Numbered from the stretch's first letter, positions 8,349 to 17,599 are shown. The stretch is 64,000 bases of DNA from Poindextera sp036272595 (GCA_036272595.1 DATAYM010000005.1:1-64000); one strand, 5' to 3'. Made by a program: numbers and translations. Notes: generated by a model not told the origin, from the sequence alone.

Positions 8349-10415
8349 ATGACCACGACCCTCGCCGACAATCCCGTGCTCGCGCCCTGGAGCGGGCCGC
8401 ACGGCGGCGGGCCGGCGTTCGACGCCATCCGGGTGGAGCATTTCGCCCCGGCGATCGAGGAAGCCATGGCCCGCTACCGGGCCGAGATCGCCGCCATCGC
8501 CGCCAATCCCGCGCCGCCGACCTTCGCCAACACCCTGGAGGCCATGGAGCGCTCCGGCCGCGACTACCGCCAGGCCACCTCGCTGATGGGCGTCTTCACC
8601 TCGACCATGAACAGTCCGCAGATGCAGGCGGTGCAGCGCCAGATGGCGCCCAGGCTGGCGGCCTTGCGCGACGAGATCATGCACAACCGGCCGCTGTTCG
8701 ACCGCATCGCCGCCGTCTACGAGGCGCGCGAGGGTGGCGGCCTGGACGCCGAGCAGCAGCGTCTCGCCGACGTGGTCATGCGCCGCTTCACCCGCCAGGG
8801 CGCCGCCCTGGACCAGGCCGACAAGCAGCGGCTGGCCGAGATCAACCAGCGCCTGGCCAGCCTCTACACCGCCTTCAGCCAGAACATCCTCGCCGACGAG
8901 GAGGGCCTGGCCCTGGTGCTGGAGACCGAGGCCGACCTCGAGGGGCTGCCGCCCAGCCTGGTCGAGGCCGCGGCGGCCACCGCCGAACAGCGCGGGATGG
9001 CGGGCCGATGGGTGATCGCCAACACCCGCTCGTCGATGGAGCCCTTCGTCACCTTCTCCGCCCGGCGCGACCTGCGCGAAAAGGCGCTGAAGCTCTGGGC
9101 CAGCCGCGGCGACAACGCGGGCGACCACGACAACAACCCGCTGATGACCGAGATCCTGAAGCTGCGCGTCGAGAAGGCGCGGCTGCTGGGCTTTCCAACC
9201 TTCGCCCACTGGGTCGCCGACGGCCAGATGGCCAAGGCCCCCGACGCGGCCATGGCCCTGCTGCGCGAGGTCTGGACCCCGGCGGTCGCCCGCGCCCGCG
9301 AGGAGATCGCCGAGATGGCGCCGATCGTCGCCGCCGAGGGCGCCAACGAGCCCCTGGAGGCCTGGGACTATCGCTACTACGCCGAGAAGCTGCGCAAGGC
9401 GAAGTACGACCTCTCCGACGACGAGGTGAAACCCTACCTGCAGCTTTCCAAGCTGCGCGACGGCATGTTCTGGGCCGCCGGCGAGCTGTTCGGCCTGGCG
9501 TTCCGCCAGGTGAGCGACATGCCGGTCTATCACCCGGACGTCGACGTCTTCGAAGTGACCCGGGACGGGGCCTTGGTCGGCCTCTGGTATTTCGACCTCT
9601 ACGCCCGCCCGGGCAAAAGCTCCGGCGCCTGGATGAGCGAATACCGCACCCAGCAGAAGCTGGCCGGCGTCACCCCGATCATCTCCAACAACTCCAACTT
9701 CATGAAGGCCGCGCCCGGCGAGCCGGTGCTGATCTCCTGGACCGACGCGGTGACCCTGTTCCACGAGTTCGGCCACGGCCTGCACGGGCTGAACTCGGCG
9801 GTGACCTATCCGTCGCTGGCCGGCACCAGCGTGGTGCGCGACTTCGTCGAGCTGCCCAGCCAGCTGAACGAGCGCTGGCTGCCGACGCCGGAACTGCTGC
9901 GGCGCTTCGCCGTCCACTACCGGACCGGCGAGCCGATGCCGGCGGCCCTGACCGACAAGGTGCTGGCGGCGCAGAACTTCCGCCAGGGCTTCAACACCAC
10001 CGAATACCTGGCCTGCGCCATCCTCGACCTGGAGGCCCACCTGGGCGCCGACGAGGCCCTCGACGCCCGCGATTTCGAGCGCGAGGCGCTGCAGCGGCTG
10101 GGCATGCCGAAGGAGATCATCCTGCGCCACCGCCTGCCGCATTTCTCCCACGTCTTTTCCGGCGAGGGCTATGCGGCCGGTTACTACAACTACATCTGGG
10201 CCGACGTGCTCAGCGCCGACGCCGCCGAAGCCTTCGCCGAGGCGCCCGGCGGCTTCTACGACAAGCCGCTGGCCCGGCGGCTGCTGGACGAGGTGCTCAG
10301 CGTCGGCAACAGCCGTGAAGCCGGCGAAGCCTACCGCCGCTTCCGCGGCCGCGACTACGGCACCGGCGCCCTGATGCGCAGCCGCGGCTTCGAGGCGCTG
10401 TCGGAGGAGGCGTGA
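8349..10415 (+). CDS. dcp: M3 family peptidyl-dipeptidase / oligopeptidase
   Basis: The product is a 688-residue zinc metallopeptidase of the Dcp/oligopeptidase A family, which degrades short peptides in the cytosol or periplasm. The zinc motif HEFGH is at residues 472-476 within LFHEFGHGLHGL, followed by the family segment SLAGTSVVRDFVELPSQ and a C-terminal FSHVFSGEGYAAGYYNY substrate-binding block. Length matches E. coli Dcp. ATG 8349 begins the conserved N-terminus (NPVLAPWSGP); no signal peptide is visible, so it is probably cytosolic. A family B repeat with a terminator-like hairpin starts six bases after the stop. Confidence 0.93.
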   Translation: MTTTLADNPVLAPWSGPHGGGPAFDAIRVEHFAPAIEEAMARYRAEIAAIAANPAPPTFANTLEAMERSGRDYRQATSLMGVFTSTMNSPQMQAVQRQMAPRLAALRDEIMHNRPLFDRIAAVYEAREGGGLDAEQQRLADVVMRRFTRQGAALDQADKQRLAEINQRLASLYTAFSQNILADEEGLALVLETEADLEGLPPSLVEAAAATAEQRGMAGRWVIANTRSSMEPFVTFSARRDLREKALKLWASRGDNAGDHDNNPLMTEILKLRVEKARLLGFPTFAHWVADGQMAKAPDAAMALLREVWTPAVARAREEIAEMAPIVAAEGANEPLEAWDYRYYAEKLRKAKYDLSDDEVKPYLQLSKLRDGMFWAAGELFGLAFRQVSDMPVYHPDVDVFEVTRDGALVGLWYFDLYARPGKSSGAWMSEYRTQQKLAGVTPIISNNSNFMKAAPGEPVLISWTDAVTLFHEFGHGLHGLNSAVTYPSLAGTSVVRDFVELPSQLNERWLPTPELLRRFAVHYRTGEPMPAALTDKVLAAQNFRQGFNTTEYLACAILDLEAHLGADEALDARDFEREALQRLGMPKEIILRHRLPHFSHVFSGEGYAAGYYNYIWADVLSADAAEAFAEAPGGFYDKPLARRLLDEVLSVGNSREAGEAYRRFRGRDYGTGALMRSRGFEALSEEA

Positions 10416-10420
10416 CCCCC

Positions 10421-10620
10421 CCGCTCATCCCCGCGAACGCGGGGACCCAGGTTTTTTACCGCCAAGGCCGCCAAGTTCGCCAAGGCGAGGTGAATCGCCG
10501 CGCGGCCGTCTACAGTCTTGGCGTCCTTGGCGAACTTGGCGGTGACTGCTTTGCGGGCGCCGACGATCCCGCAGCCCCTGAACAAAACGCCTGGGTCCCT
10601 GCGTGCGCGGGGATGAGCGG
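10421..10620. repeat. Nested inverted-repeat element, family B copy 1
   Basis: The outer arms (10421-10451 and 10590-10620) are near-perfect inverted repeats starting CCGCTCATCCCCGCG and ending CGCGGGGATGAGCGG. An inner inverted repeat uses ACCGCCAAG/CTTGGCGGT-type units (about 10457-10485 and 10518-10543). The left arm alone forms CCCCGC-GAAC-GCGGGG followed after seven bases by TTTTTT, so it may also serve as terminator for dcp. A second copy is at 57910-58095. Confidence 0.82.
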
Positions 10621-10626
10621 GTAAAT

Positions 10627-11346
10627 TTACAGCCCCTCGGCCAGCAGCGCGTTGGACGCCGCTTCCAGCCGGGTTTCCAGCAGCTCCATGAACGCCGCGC
10701 GCTTCAGTCCGGGCGGGATGGGGTCGAGGAACTGAAAGACGATGGTTCCCGGCCGGCGGATGATGCCGTGGGCGGGCCAGTGGACGCCGGAGTTCAGCGC
10801 GATCGGCACGCAGGGCAGGCCGAGGTCGCGGTAGAGGGCCGCGACCCCCGGCTGGTAGTCGCCGGCGACTCCGGGCGCGCCGCGATGGCCTTCGGGAAAG
10901 ATGAAGATCTGCCGGTCGGGCGCCTCCTTCAGCCGCTGGCGGCTGTCGGCGAGCAGCTTGCGCAGGGTCTTGGCCCCGCCTTCCCGGTCGATGACGATCA
11001 TCCGGCACTTGGCCGCCCACCAGGAGAAGATCGGGATGCGCATCAGCTCCTGGCGCAGCACGTAGGAGCCGTCCGGCAGGATGGCCAAGGTGCCGAAGAT
11101 GTCGAACATGCACTGGTGCTTCGAGGCCACCAGGGCCGCGGCCACCGGCACGTTCTCGCGGCCCCTGATCTCGACCCGCACCCCGGCGATCACCCGCAGC
11201 AGCCAGGTGACCACCCGGCCCCAGACCTTCAGCGAGCCTTGGGCCACCCGCCTTGGCATGACCAGCACCGGCAGGAAGATGACCGCGGCGATCAGGCTCC
11301 AGAGATAGAAGGCCAGCGTGAAGGCGATGGAGCGGACGACGATCAC
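10627..11346 (-). CDS. plsC: 1-acyl-sn-glycerol-3-phosphate acyltransferase
   Basis: This 239-residue membrane-associated acyltransferase should add the second acyl chain in phosphatidic acid synthesis. It shows the HX4D motif (KHQCMFD, His77 and Asp82), the glycerol-phosphate motif FPEGHRG, and an N-terminal hydrophobic helix (IAFTLAFYLWSLIAAVIFL). GTG at 11346 was chosen because it overlaps the stop of the preceding gene as GTGA, in keeping with the other junctions of this operon; the upstream open frame is a shadow. It is the last gene of ftsE-ftsX-ydcF-like-plsC. Confidence 0.9.
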   Translation of the reverse strand: MIVVRSIAFTLAFYLWSLIAAVIFLPVLVMPRRVAQGSLKVWGRVVTWLLRVIAGVRVEIRGRENVPVAAALVASKHQCMFDIFGTLAILPDGSYVLRQELMRIPIFSWWAAKCRMIVIDREGGAKTLRKLLADSRQRLKEAPDRQIFIFPEGHRGAPGVAGDYQPGVAALYRDLGLPCVPIALNSGVHWPAHGIIRRPGTIVFQFLDPIPPGLKRAAFMELLETRLEAASNALLAEGL

Positions 11347-11972
11347 GCCGGCGCTCCCGAGGCCGACGAGGCGGCCTGCGCCGGCTGCGGTCTTGGCCCG
11401 AGGCTCAGGAAGGCCTCCCGCGCCAGGATCACCAGGTATTTGCAGTATTCGACGATCATCTGACGCGCCCCCGCCCCGCTTTTCCACCAGTGACCGGAAT
11501 CCAAGTCGTCGGTCTTCACCGGATAGGGCGTAAGCTTGGCGTCCGGCAAGGCCTCGTGCAGCTCCAGCATGGCGCGCGGCATGTGGAAGTCGGAAGTCAC
11601 CACGATCAGCGACCTGAAGCCCTTTTCCTTGGCCCAGTTGGCGGTTTCCCGCGCATTGCCCACCGTGTCGGTGGCCTGGAAGCCCAGGTCGACGCAGCAG
11701 TCGTAATAGCGCCGGGTGGCCTTGGCGACGCCGCGGATGTCGGCGCGGCTGGCCTGCGGGTTGACCCCGGAGACCAGGAGCCGCGTCGCCTTGCCGTCTT
11801 CCAGAAGCTTCATCGCCGCGCTGATCCGTGCGTTGGAGCCGGTCAGCGCCACCACGCCGTCGGCGCGCGCCGGGTCCGCCGCCGGCGTCGACTGGTCGAC
11901 CCGCACCGAAAAGGCCCACAGGCCCACCGCCCACAGCACCACCAGCAGGAGCAGGATGGCCGCGCTCCTCAC
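11343..11972 (-). CDS. YdcF/DUF218 family protein
   Basis: The 209-residue protein has one N-terminal membrane anchor (SAAILLLLVVLWAVGLWAF) and an extracytoplasmic DUF218 domain: ADGVVALTGSNARI, LLVSGVNP, and the TVGNARETANWA and VTSDFHMPRA motifs typical of ElyC/SanA/YdcF proteins. These relatives act in envelope and peptidoglycan-precursor homeostasis, but the reaction is not established for most. It overlaps ftsX by ATGA and plsC by GTGA, so translation is probably coupled. Location with FtsEX suggests a role at the division-site envelope (inference). Confidence 0.85.
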   Translation of the reverse strand: MRSAAILLLLVVLWAVGLWAFSVRVDQSTPAADPARADGVVALTGSNARISAAMKLLEDGKATRLLVSGVNPQASRADIRGVAKATRRYYDCCVDLGFQATDTVGNARETANWAKEKGFRSLIVVTSDFHMPRAMLELHEALPDAKLTPYPVKTDDLDSGHWWKSGAGARQMIVEYCKYLVILAREAFLSLGPRPQPAQAASSASGAPA

Positions 11973-12856
11973 GTCATCTCTTTCAGCAGCGACAGGGCCG
12001 TCACCCGCGCCGCCAGGGCCGCGACCGCGCCGGCGGCGAGCGGGCAGGCGACCAGCGGCAGCAGATCGCTCCAGGCCACCGGCAGCACCGGCATCAGCCC
12101 GGCCTCGCCGCCGAGCAGCCGCACGATCGCCGCCACCGCCGCCGCCGCGCCCGCGCCGATCAGGCCGGCGATCGCCGCCATGCGTCCGAAGCGCAGCTGG
12201 AACAGGGCAGCGATGTAGCCGTCCTCGGCGCCGGCCAGGTGCAGCACGCCGACCAGGTCGCCGCGCGCCTGCAGCCCGGCGCGGGTGGCGAAGGCGATGA
12301 CCGCCGCGGCGGCGGCGACGATCAGCGCGGCTACCCCGATGGCGGCGGTCTGGGCCAGCAGGCCGGCGCGCAATATGTCCTTCAGCCAGAGGCTGTGGTC
12401 GTCGACGGTGGCGTCGACACCGGCCCCTTTCAGCGCCTGCTCCATGGCCGCGGCGCTGGCCGGGGCCTTCGGATCGAGATCGACGGCCACCAGCCTGGGG
12501 ATGGCCAGGTCGTCGGGCAGGTCCTTGCCCAGCCAGGGCGCCAGCAGCGCCTCGGCCTTCTCCTTCTCCAGCGCCTCGACCTCGCTGACGCCCTTGACCC
12601 CGGCCAGGGCGTCGGCGGCCCGCGCCGCGGCCGCGTCCGGCGTCTCGTTGGGGCCGGGCCGCACCACCACGGTCGCCGAGCCGCGCAGCTCGGTGCGCCA
12701 GCCGTGGGCGGTGCGGTCGGCGGCGAGCGCCGAGACCAGGGCCAGGCAGGCGATGAAGCAGAGCACCGCGACCACGAAGACCAGGGCCCCGTCGCGGGCG
12801 TCCTCGGCCGGCAGCAGCGGCGCCGGCGGGCGGCGATTGACCGGCGGCCGGCTCAC
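11969..12856 (-). CDS. ftsX: Cell division ABC-transporter-like permease FtsX
   Basis: The 295 residues have FtsX topology: a cytosolic N-terminus (NRRPPAPLLP), a first helix near residues 24-46 (ALVFVVAVLCFIACLALVSA), an extracytoplasmic domain, and three further helices (LIVAAAAAVIAFA, IAGLIGAGAAAAVAAIV, LVACPLAAGAVAALAA). FtsX couples FtsE ATP hydrolysis to septal peptidoglycan hydrolase activation. It overlaps ftsE upstream and the ydcF-like gene downstream by four bases each. Sequence conservation of FtsX is low, so identity rests partly on FtsE linkage. Confidence 0.9.
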   Translation of the reverse strand: MSRPPVNRRPPAPLLPAEDARDGALVFVVAVLCFIACLALVSALAADRTAHGWRTELRGSATVVVRPGPNETPDAAAARAADALAGVKGVSEVEALEKEKAEALLAPWLGKDLPDDLAIPRLVAVDLDPKAPASAAAMEQALKGAGVDATVDDHSLWLKDILRAGLLAQTAAIGVAALIVAAAAAVIAFATRAGLQARGDLVGVLHLAGAEDGYIAALFQLRFGRMAAIAGLIGAGAAAAVAAIVRLLGGEAGLMPVLPVAWSDLLPLVACPLAAGAVAALAARVTALSLLKEMT

Positions 12857-13602
12857 GCCACCGCGCCCCGGCTGGAGAAGCGCTTCAGCATGCCGGCCTC
12901 GATGTGCATGACCGGCCGGCCGGAGCGCGCCACCATGTCCTCGTCGTGGGTGGCGATCAGCACCGTCGTGCCCAGCCGGTTCAGTTCGACGAACAGGCGC
13001 AGGATGCGGATGGCCATCTCGTGGTCGACGTCGCCGGTGGGCTCGTCGGCGATCAGCAGGTCCGGCCGGCCGACCACGGCGCGGGCGATGGCCAGGCGCT
13101 GCTGCTCGCCGCCGGAGAGCTGCGGCGGCGTCGAGTTCATCCGTTCGCCGAGGCCGACCCAGGCCAGCAGCTCGGCGACGTCCGCCTGATAGTCGCCCAG
13201 TCGCGCCCCGGCCAGGCGCAGGGGCAGGGCGGCGTTGTCGAAGGCGTCCAGGTGGTCGAGCAGCCGTCGGTCGTGGAACACCATGCCGATGCGCCGGCGC
13301 AGCAGCGGCAATTCGGCGCGCTGCAGGCTGCGGGTGTCGCGCCCGAACAGGGTGATCGCGCCCTTGGTCGGCCGCAGCACCATGTGGATCAGCCGCAGCA
13401 GGCTGGTCTTGCCCGCTCCGGAGGCGCCGGTGAGGAAGTGGAAGGACCCGGGCTCCAGCTCGAAACTCATGTCCTTGAGGATTTCCGGGCCGCCGCCATA
13501 GCCGAGGCTGACCGCCTCGAAGCGGACGACGGGCCCGTCGTTCGCCGCCGGCGGCTCGATCGATTCACTCAGCGGGGGACCGGCGTCGGCGGTTCTGGAC
13601 AT
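12853..13602 (-). CDS. ftsE: Cell division ATP-binding protein FtsE
   Basis: This is an ABC ATPase of 249 residues with Walker A GASGAGKT (59-66), signature LSGGEQQR (162-169), Walker B LLIADEP (182-188) and switch histidine in IATHDED. FtsE usually has about 220 residues; here a Pro/Glu-containing N-terminal extension of about 25 residues precedes the first strand (VVRFEAVSLGYG). It pairs with FtsX at the inner face of the division site. It heads the four-gene operon and is divergent from the zinc-ribbon gene, with only 58 bases between their starts. Confidence 0.94.
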   Translation of the reverse strand: MSRTADAGPPLSESIEPPAANDGPVVRFEAVSLGYGGGPEILKDMSFELEPGSFHFLTGASGAGKTSLLRLIHMVLRPTKGAITLFGRDTRSLQRAELPLLRRRIGMVFHDRRLLDHLDAFDNAALPLRLAGARLGDYQADVAELLAWVGLGERMNSTPPQLSGGEQQRLAIARAVVGRPDLLIADEPTGDVDHEMAIRILRLFVELNRLGTTVLIATHDEDMVARSGRPVMHIEAGMLKRFSSRGAVA

Positions 13603-13660
13603 GGGGGCCGAAATCGGCGACCTCGTTGGGGAGGGCGCTTATGCATCCGATTCGCCGGCC

Positions 13661-14551
13661 ATGATACTGACCTGTCCCGACTGCGCCACCCGCTATTTTG
13701 TGGAGGATGAGCGCCTGGGCGAAAGCGGCCGCACAGTCCGCTGCGGCTCCTGTGGCGGGCGCTGGACGGCCATGGCCGAGGCGCCGCTGGAACTCACCCA
13801 GACCCCGGAAATCGGCGCCGTGGCGCAGGCGGCTGCGGCGTTCGGCCAGAAGCCCGACCTGGGCGACACCATGCTGCGCGACCTGCCGGCCGAAGAGCTG
13901 CCCAAGGTGTTCCGCGCCCAGGCCCAGACCAAGGAGAAGGTGCGCGAGGCCGCCGCCAGCGGCGTGGTCTGGGCTGGCCTGGTCGCCGGCTTCATCTTCC
14001 TGATCGGCCTGGCCGTCTTCCTGCGCCAGGACATCGCCACCGTCTGGCCGCGCACCGCCGGGGCCTACGCCATGGCCGGGCTGCCGGTGAACCTGGTCGG
14101 CCTGACCATCGAGGGCCAGCACGCCCAGCCGGCGCTGAAGGACGGCCACGCGGTGCTGGCGGTCAGCGGGGCGCTGCGCAACGTGCGCGACCGGGCGGTG
14201 GTCGCGCCCCCCTTGCGCATCAGCATCCTGGACGCCTCCGGCCATCCGGTGGCGGTGAAGATCGCCGACCCTGGCGGGGCGCAGATCCCGCCCGGCGAGG
14301 CGCGCCACTTCCTGGTCGACGTGGTCGACCCGCCGGCCAGCGCCGCCGATGTCGACATCACCTTCGTGCTCGACGCGCCGAAACGGCCGCATCGCGCCGC
14401 CGCGGCGCCGGTCGCCCCGACCGCCGCGGCCATGACCCTGCGCCCCGCGCCGGCTGCGCCGCCGCCGCCCGCCGCCCTGCCGCCCGGCCCGGTGCAGAAC
14501 GCCGCGCCGCTGCCGCGGAACTCGCCCTACGCCCTCAATCCCAATGGCTGA
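13661..14551 (+). CDS. Zinc-ribbon (MJ0042-type) single-pass membrane protein
   Basis: The 296-residue protein opens with MILTCPDCATRYFV and has paired cysteines at 5, 8, 28 and 31 (CPDC, CGSC), a zinc ribbon of the MJ0042/zinc_ribbon_5 type. A single transmembrane helix follows at about 101-121 (GVVWAGLVAGFIFLIGLAVF). The extracytoplasmic part resembles the DUF3426-like beta domain (VNLVGLTIEG, LAVSGALRN, PPGEARHFLVDVVDPP), and the tail is Ala/Pro-rich. Such proteins sit next to ftsEX or hpt genes in alphaproteobacteria; function is unknown. It overlaps the phosphoribosyltransferase gene by 8 bases. Confidence 0.85.
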   Translation: MILTCPDCATRYFVEDERLGESGRTVRCGSCGGRWTAMAEAPLELTQTPEIGAVAQAAAAFGQKPDLGDTMLRDLPAEELPKVFRAQAQTKEKVREAAASGVVWAGLVAGFIFLIGLAVFLRQDIATVWPRTAGAYAMAGLPVNLVGLTIEGQHAQPALKDGHAVLAVSGALRNVRDRAVVAPPLRISILDASGHPVAVKIADPGGAQIPPGEARHFLVDVVDPPASAADVDITFVLDAPKRPHRAAAAPVAPTAAAMTLRPAPAAPPPPAALPPGPVQNAAPLPRNSPYALNPNG

Positions 14552-15104
14552 CCTTCGGGTCGAGGGGTTCGAGCTGCTGCTGTCGGCCGACCAGGTCGCC
14601 GCCCGGGTCCAGGCCATCGCCGCCGAGATCGCCCCGCGCATCGACGACGAGAGCGTCTGCATCTGCCTGCTCACCGGCGGCGCCTGGTTCGCCGCCGACC
14701 TGATGCGGGCCCTGGCCGGCCTCGGCCGCCACCCGCTGTTCGACGCCCTCTGGCTCTCCTCCTACCAGGACGGCCAGGCCAGCCTCGGCCGCGTCGAGGT
14801 GCGCGGCTCCCTGCAGCGCCCGCTCGAAGGCCGCCAGGCGCTGCTGATCGACGACGTCGTCGACAGCGGCCTTTCCCTTACCGAAGCCGCCCGTATCGCC
14901 CGCGAGGCCGGCGCCCGCGAGGTGCTCTCCGCCGTCTTCGCCGCCAAGCCCTGGCCGCAAGCCCGCAGCGAACCCGACTTCATCGCCTGGGAAGCGCCGG
15001 ACCGCTTCCTGATCGGCTACGGCCTGGATGCCGCCGGGCGCTATCGCGGGCTGCCGGGGGTGTTCGCAGCCTCTTCTCCCCCGCCTGCCGGGCGGGGGTT
15101 CTGA
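14544..15104 (+). CDS. hpt: Phosphoribosyltransferase, hypoxanthine-guanine type
   Basis: This 186-residue type I phosphoribosyltransferase carries the PRPP-binding loop LIDDVVDSGLSL (101-112), a LLTGGAWFAADLMRAL substrate-side motif and the SSYQDG segment common to Hpt proteins. It salvages hypoxanthine/guanine to nucleotides in the cytosol; exact base preference is not shown by sequence. ATG 14544 lies within the end of the zinc-ribbon gene. The last residues (SSPPPAGRGF) are encoded by a strong GC hairpin, so the C-terminus may be variable. Confidence 0.82.
   Translation: MADLRVEGFELLLSADQVAARVQAIAAEIAPRIDDESVCICLLTGGAWFAADLMRALAGLGRHPLFDALWLSSYQDGQASLGRVEVRGSLQRPLEGRQALLIDDVVDSGLSLTEAARIAREAGAREVLSAVFAAKPWPQARSEPDFIAWEAPDRFLIGYGLDAAGRYRGLPGVFAASSPPPAGRGF
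15078..15098 (+). terminator. GC-rich hairpin in the last codons of hpt
   Basis: A perfect 8-base stem (CCCCCGCC/GGCGGGGG) closes a TGCCG loop immediately before the hpt stop. It lacks a T-tract, so termination activity is uncertain; it could equally be a repeat remnant. Confidence 0.4.
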
Positions 15105-15142
15105 CATCTGGAAACAGAACGCGAACATGCTATAGCGCCAGC

Positions 15143-17599
15143 ATGGACGCCGCCCTGGCCCAGATCGAGCTTCCGCAACCTTTCGACGCCTGGTTCGCCG
15201 CGCGGGGCTGGCGGCCGCGGGCGCACCAGCTGGCCATGCTCGACGAGGCCAGGGCCGGGCGCGACGCGCTACTGATCGCGCCGACCGGCGGCGGCAAGAC
15301 CCTGGCCGGCTTCCTGCCCAGCCTGATCCAGCTGGCCGAGCGGCCGAGGCCCAATGCGCCGCCGGGCGTCCACACCCTCTACATCTCGCCGCTGAAGGCG
15401 CTGGCGGTGGACATCGAGCGCAACCTGATGGCGCCGATCTCCGAGATGGGCCTCTCGATCAAGGCCGAGTCCCGCACCGGCGACACCGGCATGGCGCGGC
15501 GCCAGCGCCAGCGGGTCAAGCCGCCCGACATCCTCCTGACCACGCCCGAGCAGCTCGCCCTGTTCTGCGCTTGGGAAGGGGCCCGGCTCTATTTCGCCGA
15601 CCTGGCCTGCGTGATCATCGACGAGGTCCATTCCGTCTGGCCCTCCAAGCGCGGCGACCTGCTGGCGCTGGATCTCGCCCGGCTGCAGCAGTTCGCGCCG
15701 GCCATGCGCCGGGTCGGCCTTTCGGCGACGGTGGACGATCCGGCGGTGATCCAGCGCTGGATGGCGCCGCGCCCCGGCGCCGAGGTCGACCTGGTGCTCG
15801 GCGCGCCGGGCGCCCCGCCGGTGGTCGACATCCTGCTCTCCGGCGGCGAGGTGCCCTGGGCCGGCCACACGGCGCACCACGCCATGGCCGAGGTCTATGA
15901 CGTGATCCGCAAGGCCAGGATCGCCCTGGTCTTCGTCAACACCCGGTTCCAGGCCGAGTTCGCCTTCCAGGAGCTTTGGCGGCTGAACGAGGACAACCTG
16001 CCCATCGCCCTGCACCACGGCTCCCTGGCCGCGGAGCAGCGGCGCAAGGTCGAGGCGGCCATGGCCCGCGGCGCGCTCCGGGCCGTGGTCTGCACCTCGA
16101 CCCTCGACCTCGGCATCGACTGGGGCGACGTCGACCTGGTCATCCAGCTCGCCTCGCCCAAGGGCGCCTCGCGGATGGTCCAGCGCATCGGCCGCGCCAA
16201 CCACCGGCTGGACGAGCCGTCCCACGCCCTGTTCGTGCCGGCCAACCGCTTCGAGATGCTGGAATGCCAGGCCGCCCGCGAGGCCATCGCCGAGAACGCG
16301 CTGGATTCCGAGCCGGAGCGCGTCGGCGCCCTGGATGTGCTGGCCCAGCACATCATGGGCCTGGCCTGCTCCGAGCCGTTCGACCTGGTGGCCCTCTATG
16401 ACGAGCTGCGCACCGCCGGCCCCTATCGCGACCTGACCTGGGAAGACTACGAACAGGTGGTCGATTTCGTCTCCACCGGCGGCTACGCCCTGAAGACCTA
16501 CGACCGCTTCCGCCGCATCGTGCAGGGGCTGGACGGCCTCTGGCGGGTGCGCAACGAGGAAACCGCGCTCCGCCATCGGATGAATGTCGGCGCCATCGTC
16601 TCGCCGGCCATGCTCAGCGTGCGGATCTCCTCCGGCCGCCGCTCGACCCCCGGCCGCAAGATCGGCGAGGTGGAGGAGGGCTATCTGGAGGTGCTGGAGC
16701 CCGGCGACACCTTCGTCTTCGCCGGCCAGGTCTGGCGGCTGATGGGGGTGACGGGGACCGACGTGCTGGTCACCAGCGCCGCCGGCGAGGACGCCAAGAT
16801 GCCGTCATGGGGCGGCTCCAAGTTCGCCCTCTCGACCTTCCTGGCCAAGCGGGTGCGCGAGCTGATGAGCGACGGCGACCACTGGGCCGTGCTGCCGGGC
16901 GACGTGCGCGAATGGCTCGAGGTCCAGCGGGACCGCTCGGCCATCCCGGCTCGCGACGAGATGCTGCTGGAGACCTTCCCCCACGGCCAGCGCCATTTCA
17001 TGGTCGTCTATCCGTTCGAGGGGCGCCTGGCCCTCACCACCCTGGCCATGCTGCTGACCCGGCGGCTGGAGCGGCTGGGCGTCGGGCCGCTGGGCTTCGT
17101 CTGCAACGACTACGCCCTGACCATCTGGTCGCTGAAGCCGATGGACCGCCTCGATTTCGCCGACCTGTTCGCCGAGGACATGCTGGGCGACGACCTGGAA
17201 GCCTGGCTGGCCGAGAGTGCGATGATGAAGGGGGCGTTCAAGGCCTGCGCGCTGATCAGCGGTTTGATCGAGCGGCGTTTTCGCCAGGACAAGAAGTCCG
17301 GCCGCCAGATCAGCTTCTCCACCGACCTGGTCTATGACGTGCTGCGCCGCCACCAGCCCGATCACCTGCTGCTGCGCGCCGCCCGCGCCGACGCGGCCAA
17401 GGGCATGGTCGACGTCGCGCGCCTCGCCCAATTGCTTGTCCGCATCAAGGGGCGTATCCGCCACGCCGCCTTGGACCACCTTTCCCCCTTTTCGGTGCCG
17501 ATGATGCTGGAGATCGGCCGGCAGCGCTCGCCGGGAACCGCCGGCGAGATGATCCTGGCCGACGCCGCCGAGACCCTGATCGCCGAGGCGACCGCATGA
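15143..17599 (+). CDS. Ligase-associated DNA-damage-response DEXH-box helicase (Lhr family)
   Basis: The 818-residue SF2 helicase has Walker A APTGGGKT (46-53), the DEVH box (160-163, IIDEVHSVWP), GLSATVDDP (motif III), and C-terminal-domain motifs CTSTLDLGIDWG and QRIGRANHR (motif VI). A DEAD-associated/Lhr winged-helix region follows. The length and the immediately following PdeM gene identify the shorter Lhr-type helicase of the ligase-associated DNA repair set. That set normally also holds an ATP-dependent ligase and an exonuclease; neither is in this window. Its stop overlaps pdeM by four bases (ATGA), so the two are co-translated. Confidence 0.92.
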   Translation: MDAALAQIELPQPFDAWFAARGWRPRAHQLAMLDEARAGRDALLIAPTGGGKTLAGFLPSLIQLAERPRPNAPPGVHTLYISPLKALAVDIERNLMAPISEMGLSIKAESRTGDTGMARRQRQRVKPPDILLTTPEQLALFCAWEGARLYFADLACVIIDEVHSVWPSKRGDLLALDLARLQQFAPAMRRVGLSATVDDPAVIQRWMAPRPGAEVDLVLGAPGAPPVVDILLSGGEVPWAGHTAHHAMAEVYDVIRKARIALVFVNTRFQAEFAFQELWRLNEDNLPIALHHGSLAAEQRRKVEAAMARGALRAVVCTSTLDLGIDWGDVDLVIQLASPKGASRMVQRIGRANHRLDEPSHALFVPANRFEMLECQAAREAIAENALDSEPERVGALDVLAQHIMGLACSEPFDLVALYDELRTAGPYRDLTWEDYEQVVDFVSTGGYALKTYDRFRRIVQGLDGLWRVRNEETALRHRMNVGAIVSPAMLSVRISSGRRSTPGRKIGEVEEGYLEVLEPGDTFVFAGQVWRLMGVTGTDVLVTSAAGEDAKMPSWGGSKFALSTFLAKRVRELMSDGDHWAVLPGDVREWLEVQRDRSAIPARDEMLLETFPHGQRHFMVVYPFEGRLALTTLAMLLTRRLERLGVGPLGFVCNDYALTIWSLKPMDRLDFADLFAEDMLGDDLEAWLAESAMMKGAFKACALISGLIERRFRQDKKSGRQISFSTDLVYDVLRRHQPDHLLLRAARADAAKGMVDVARLAQLLVRIKGRIRHAALDHLSPFSVPMMLEIGRQRSPGTAGEMILADAAETLIAEATA

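Noticed and set aside
8319..10151. Antisense open frame of 610 codons across the M3 peptidase
   Set aside because: It is a G+C-driven shadow of dcp, which has a full zinc motif and normal length.
10457..10543. Repeated GCCAAG units, considered as a CRISPR array
   Set aside because: The units form one palindrome without regular spacers, and the same structure recurs at 57983-58062.
15111..15126. SOS-box-like GAAA/GAAC repeats before the Lhr-type helicase
   Set aside because: The GAAC units are spaced six bases apart start to start, and GAAA to GAAC gives N8; neither fits GAAC-N7-GAAC.
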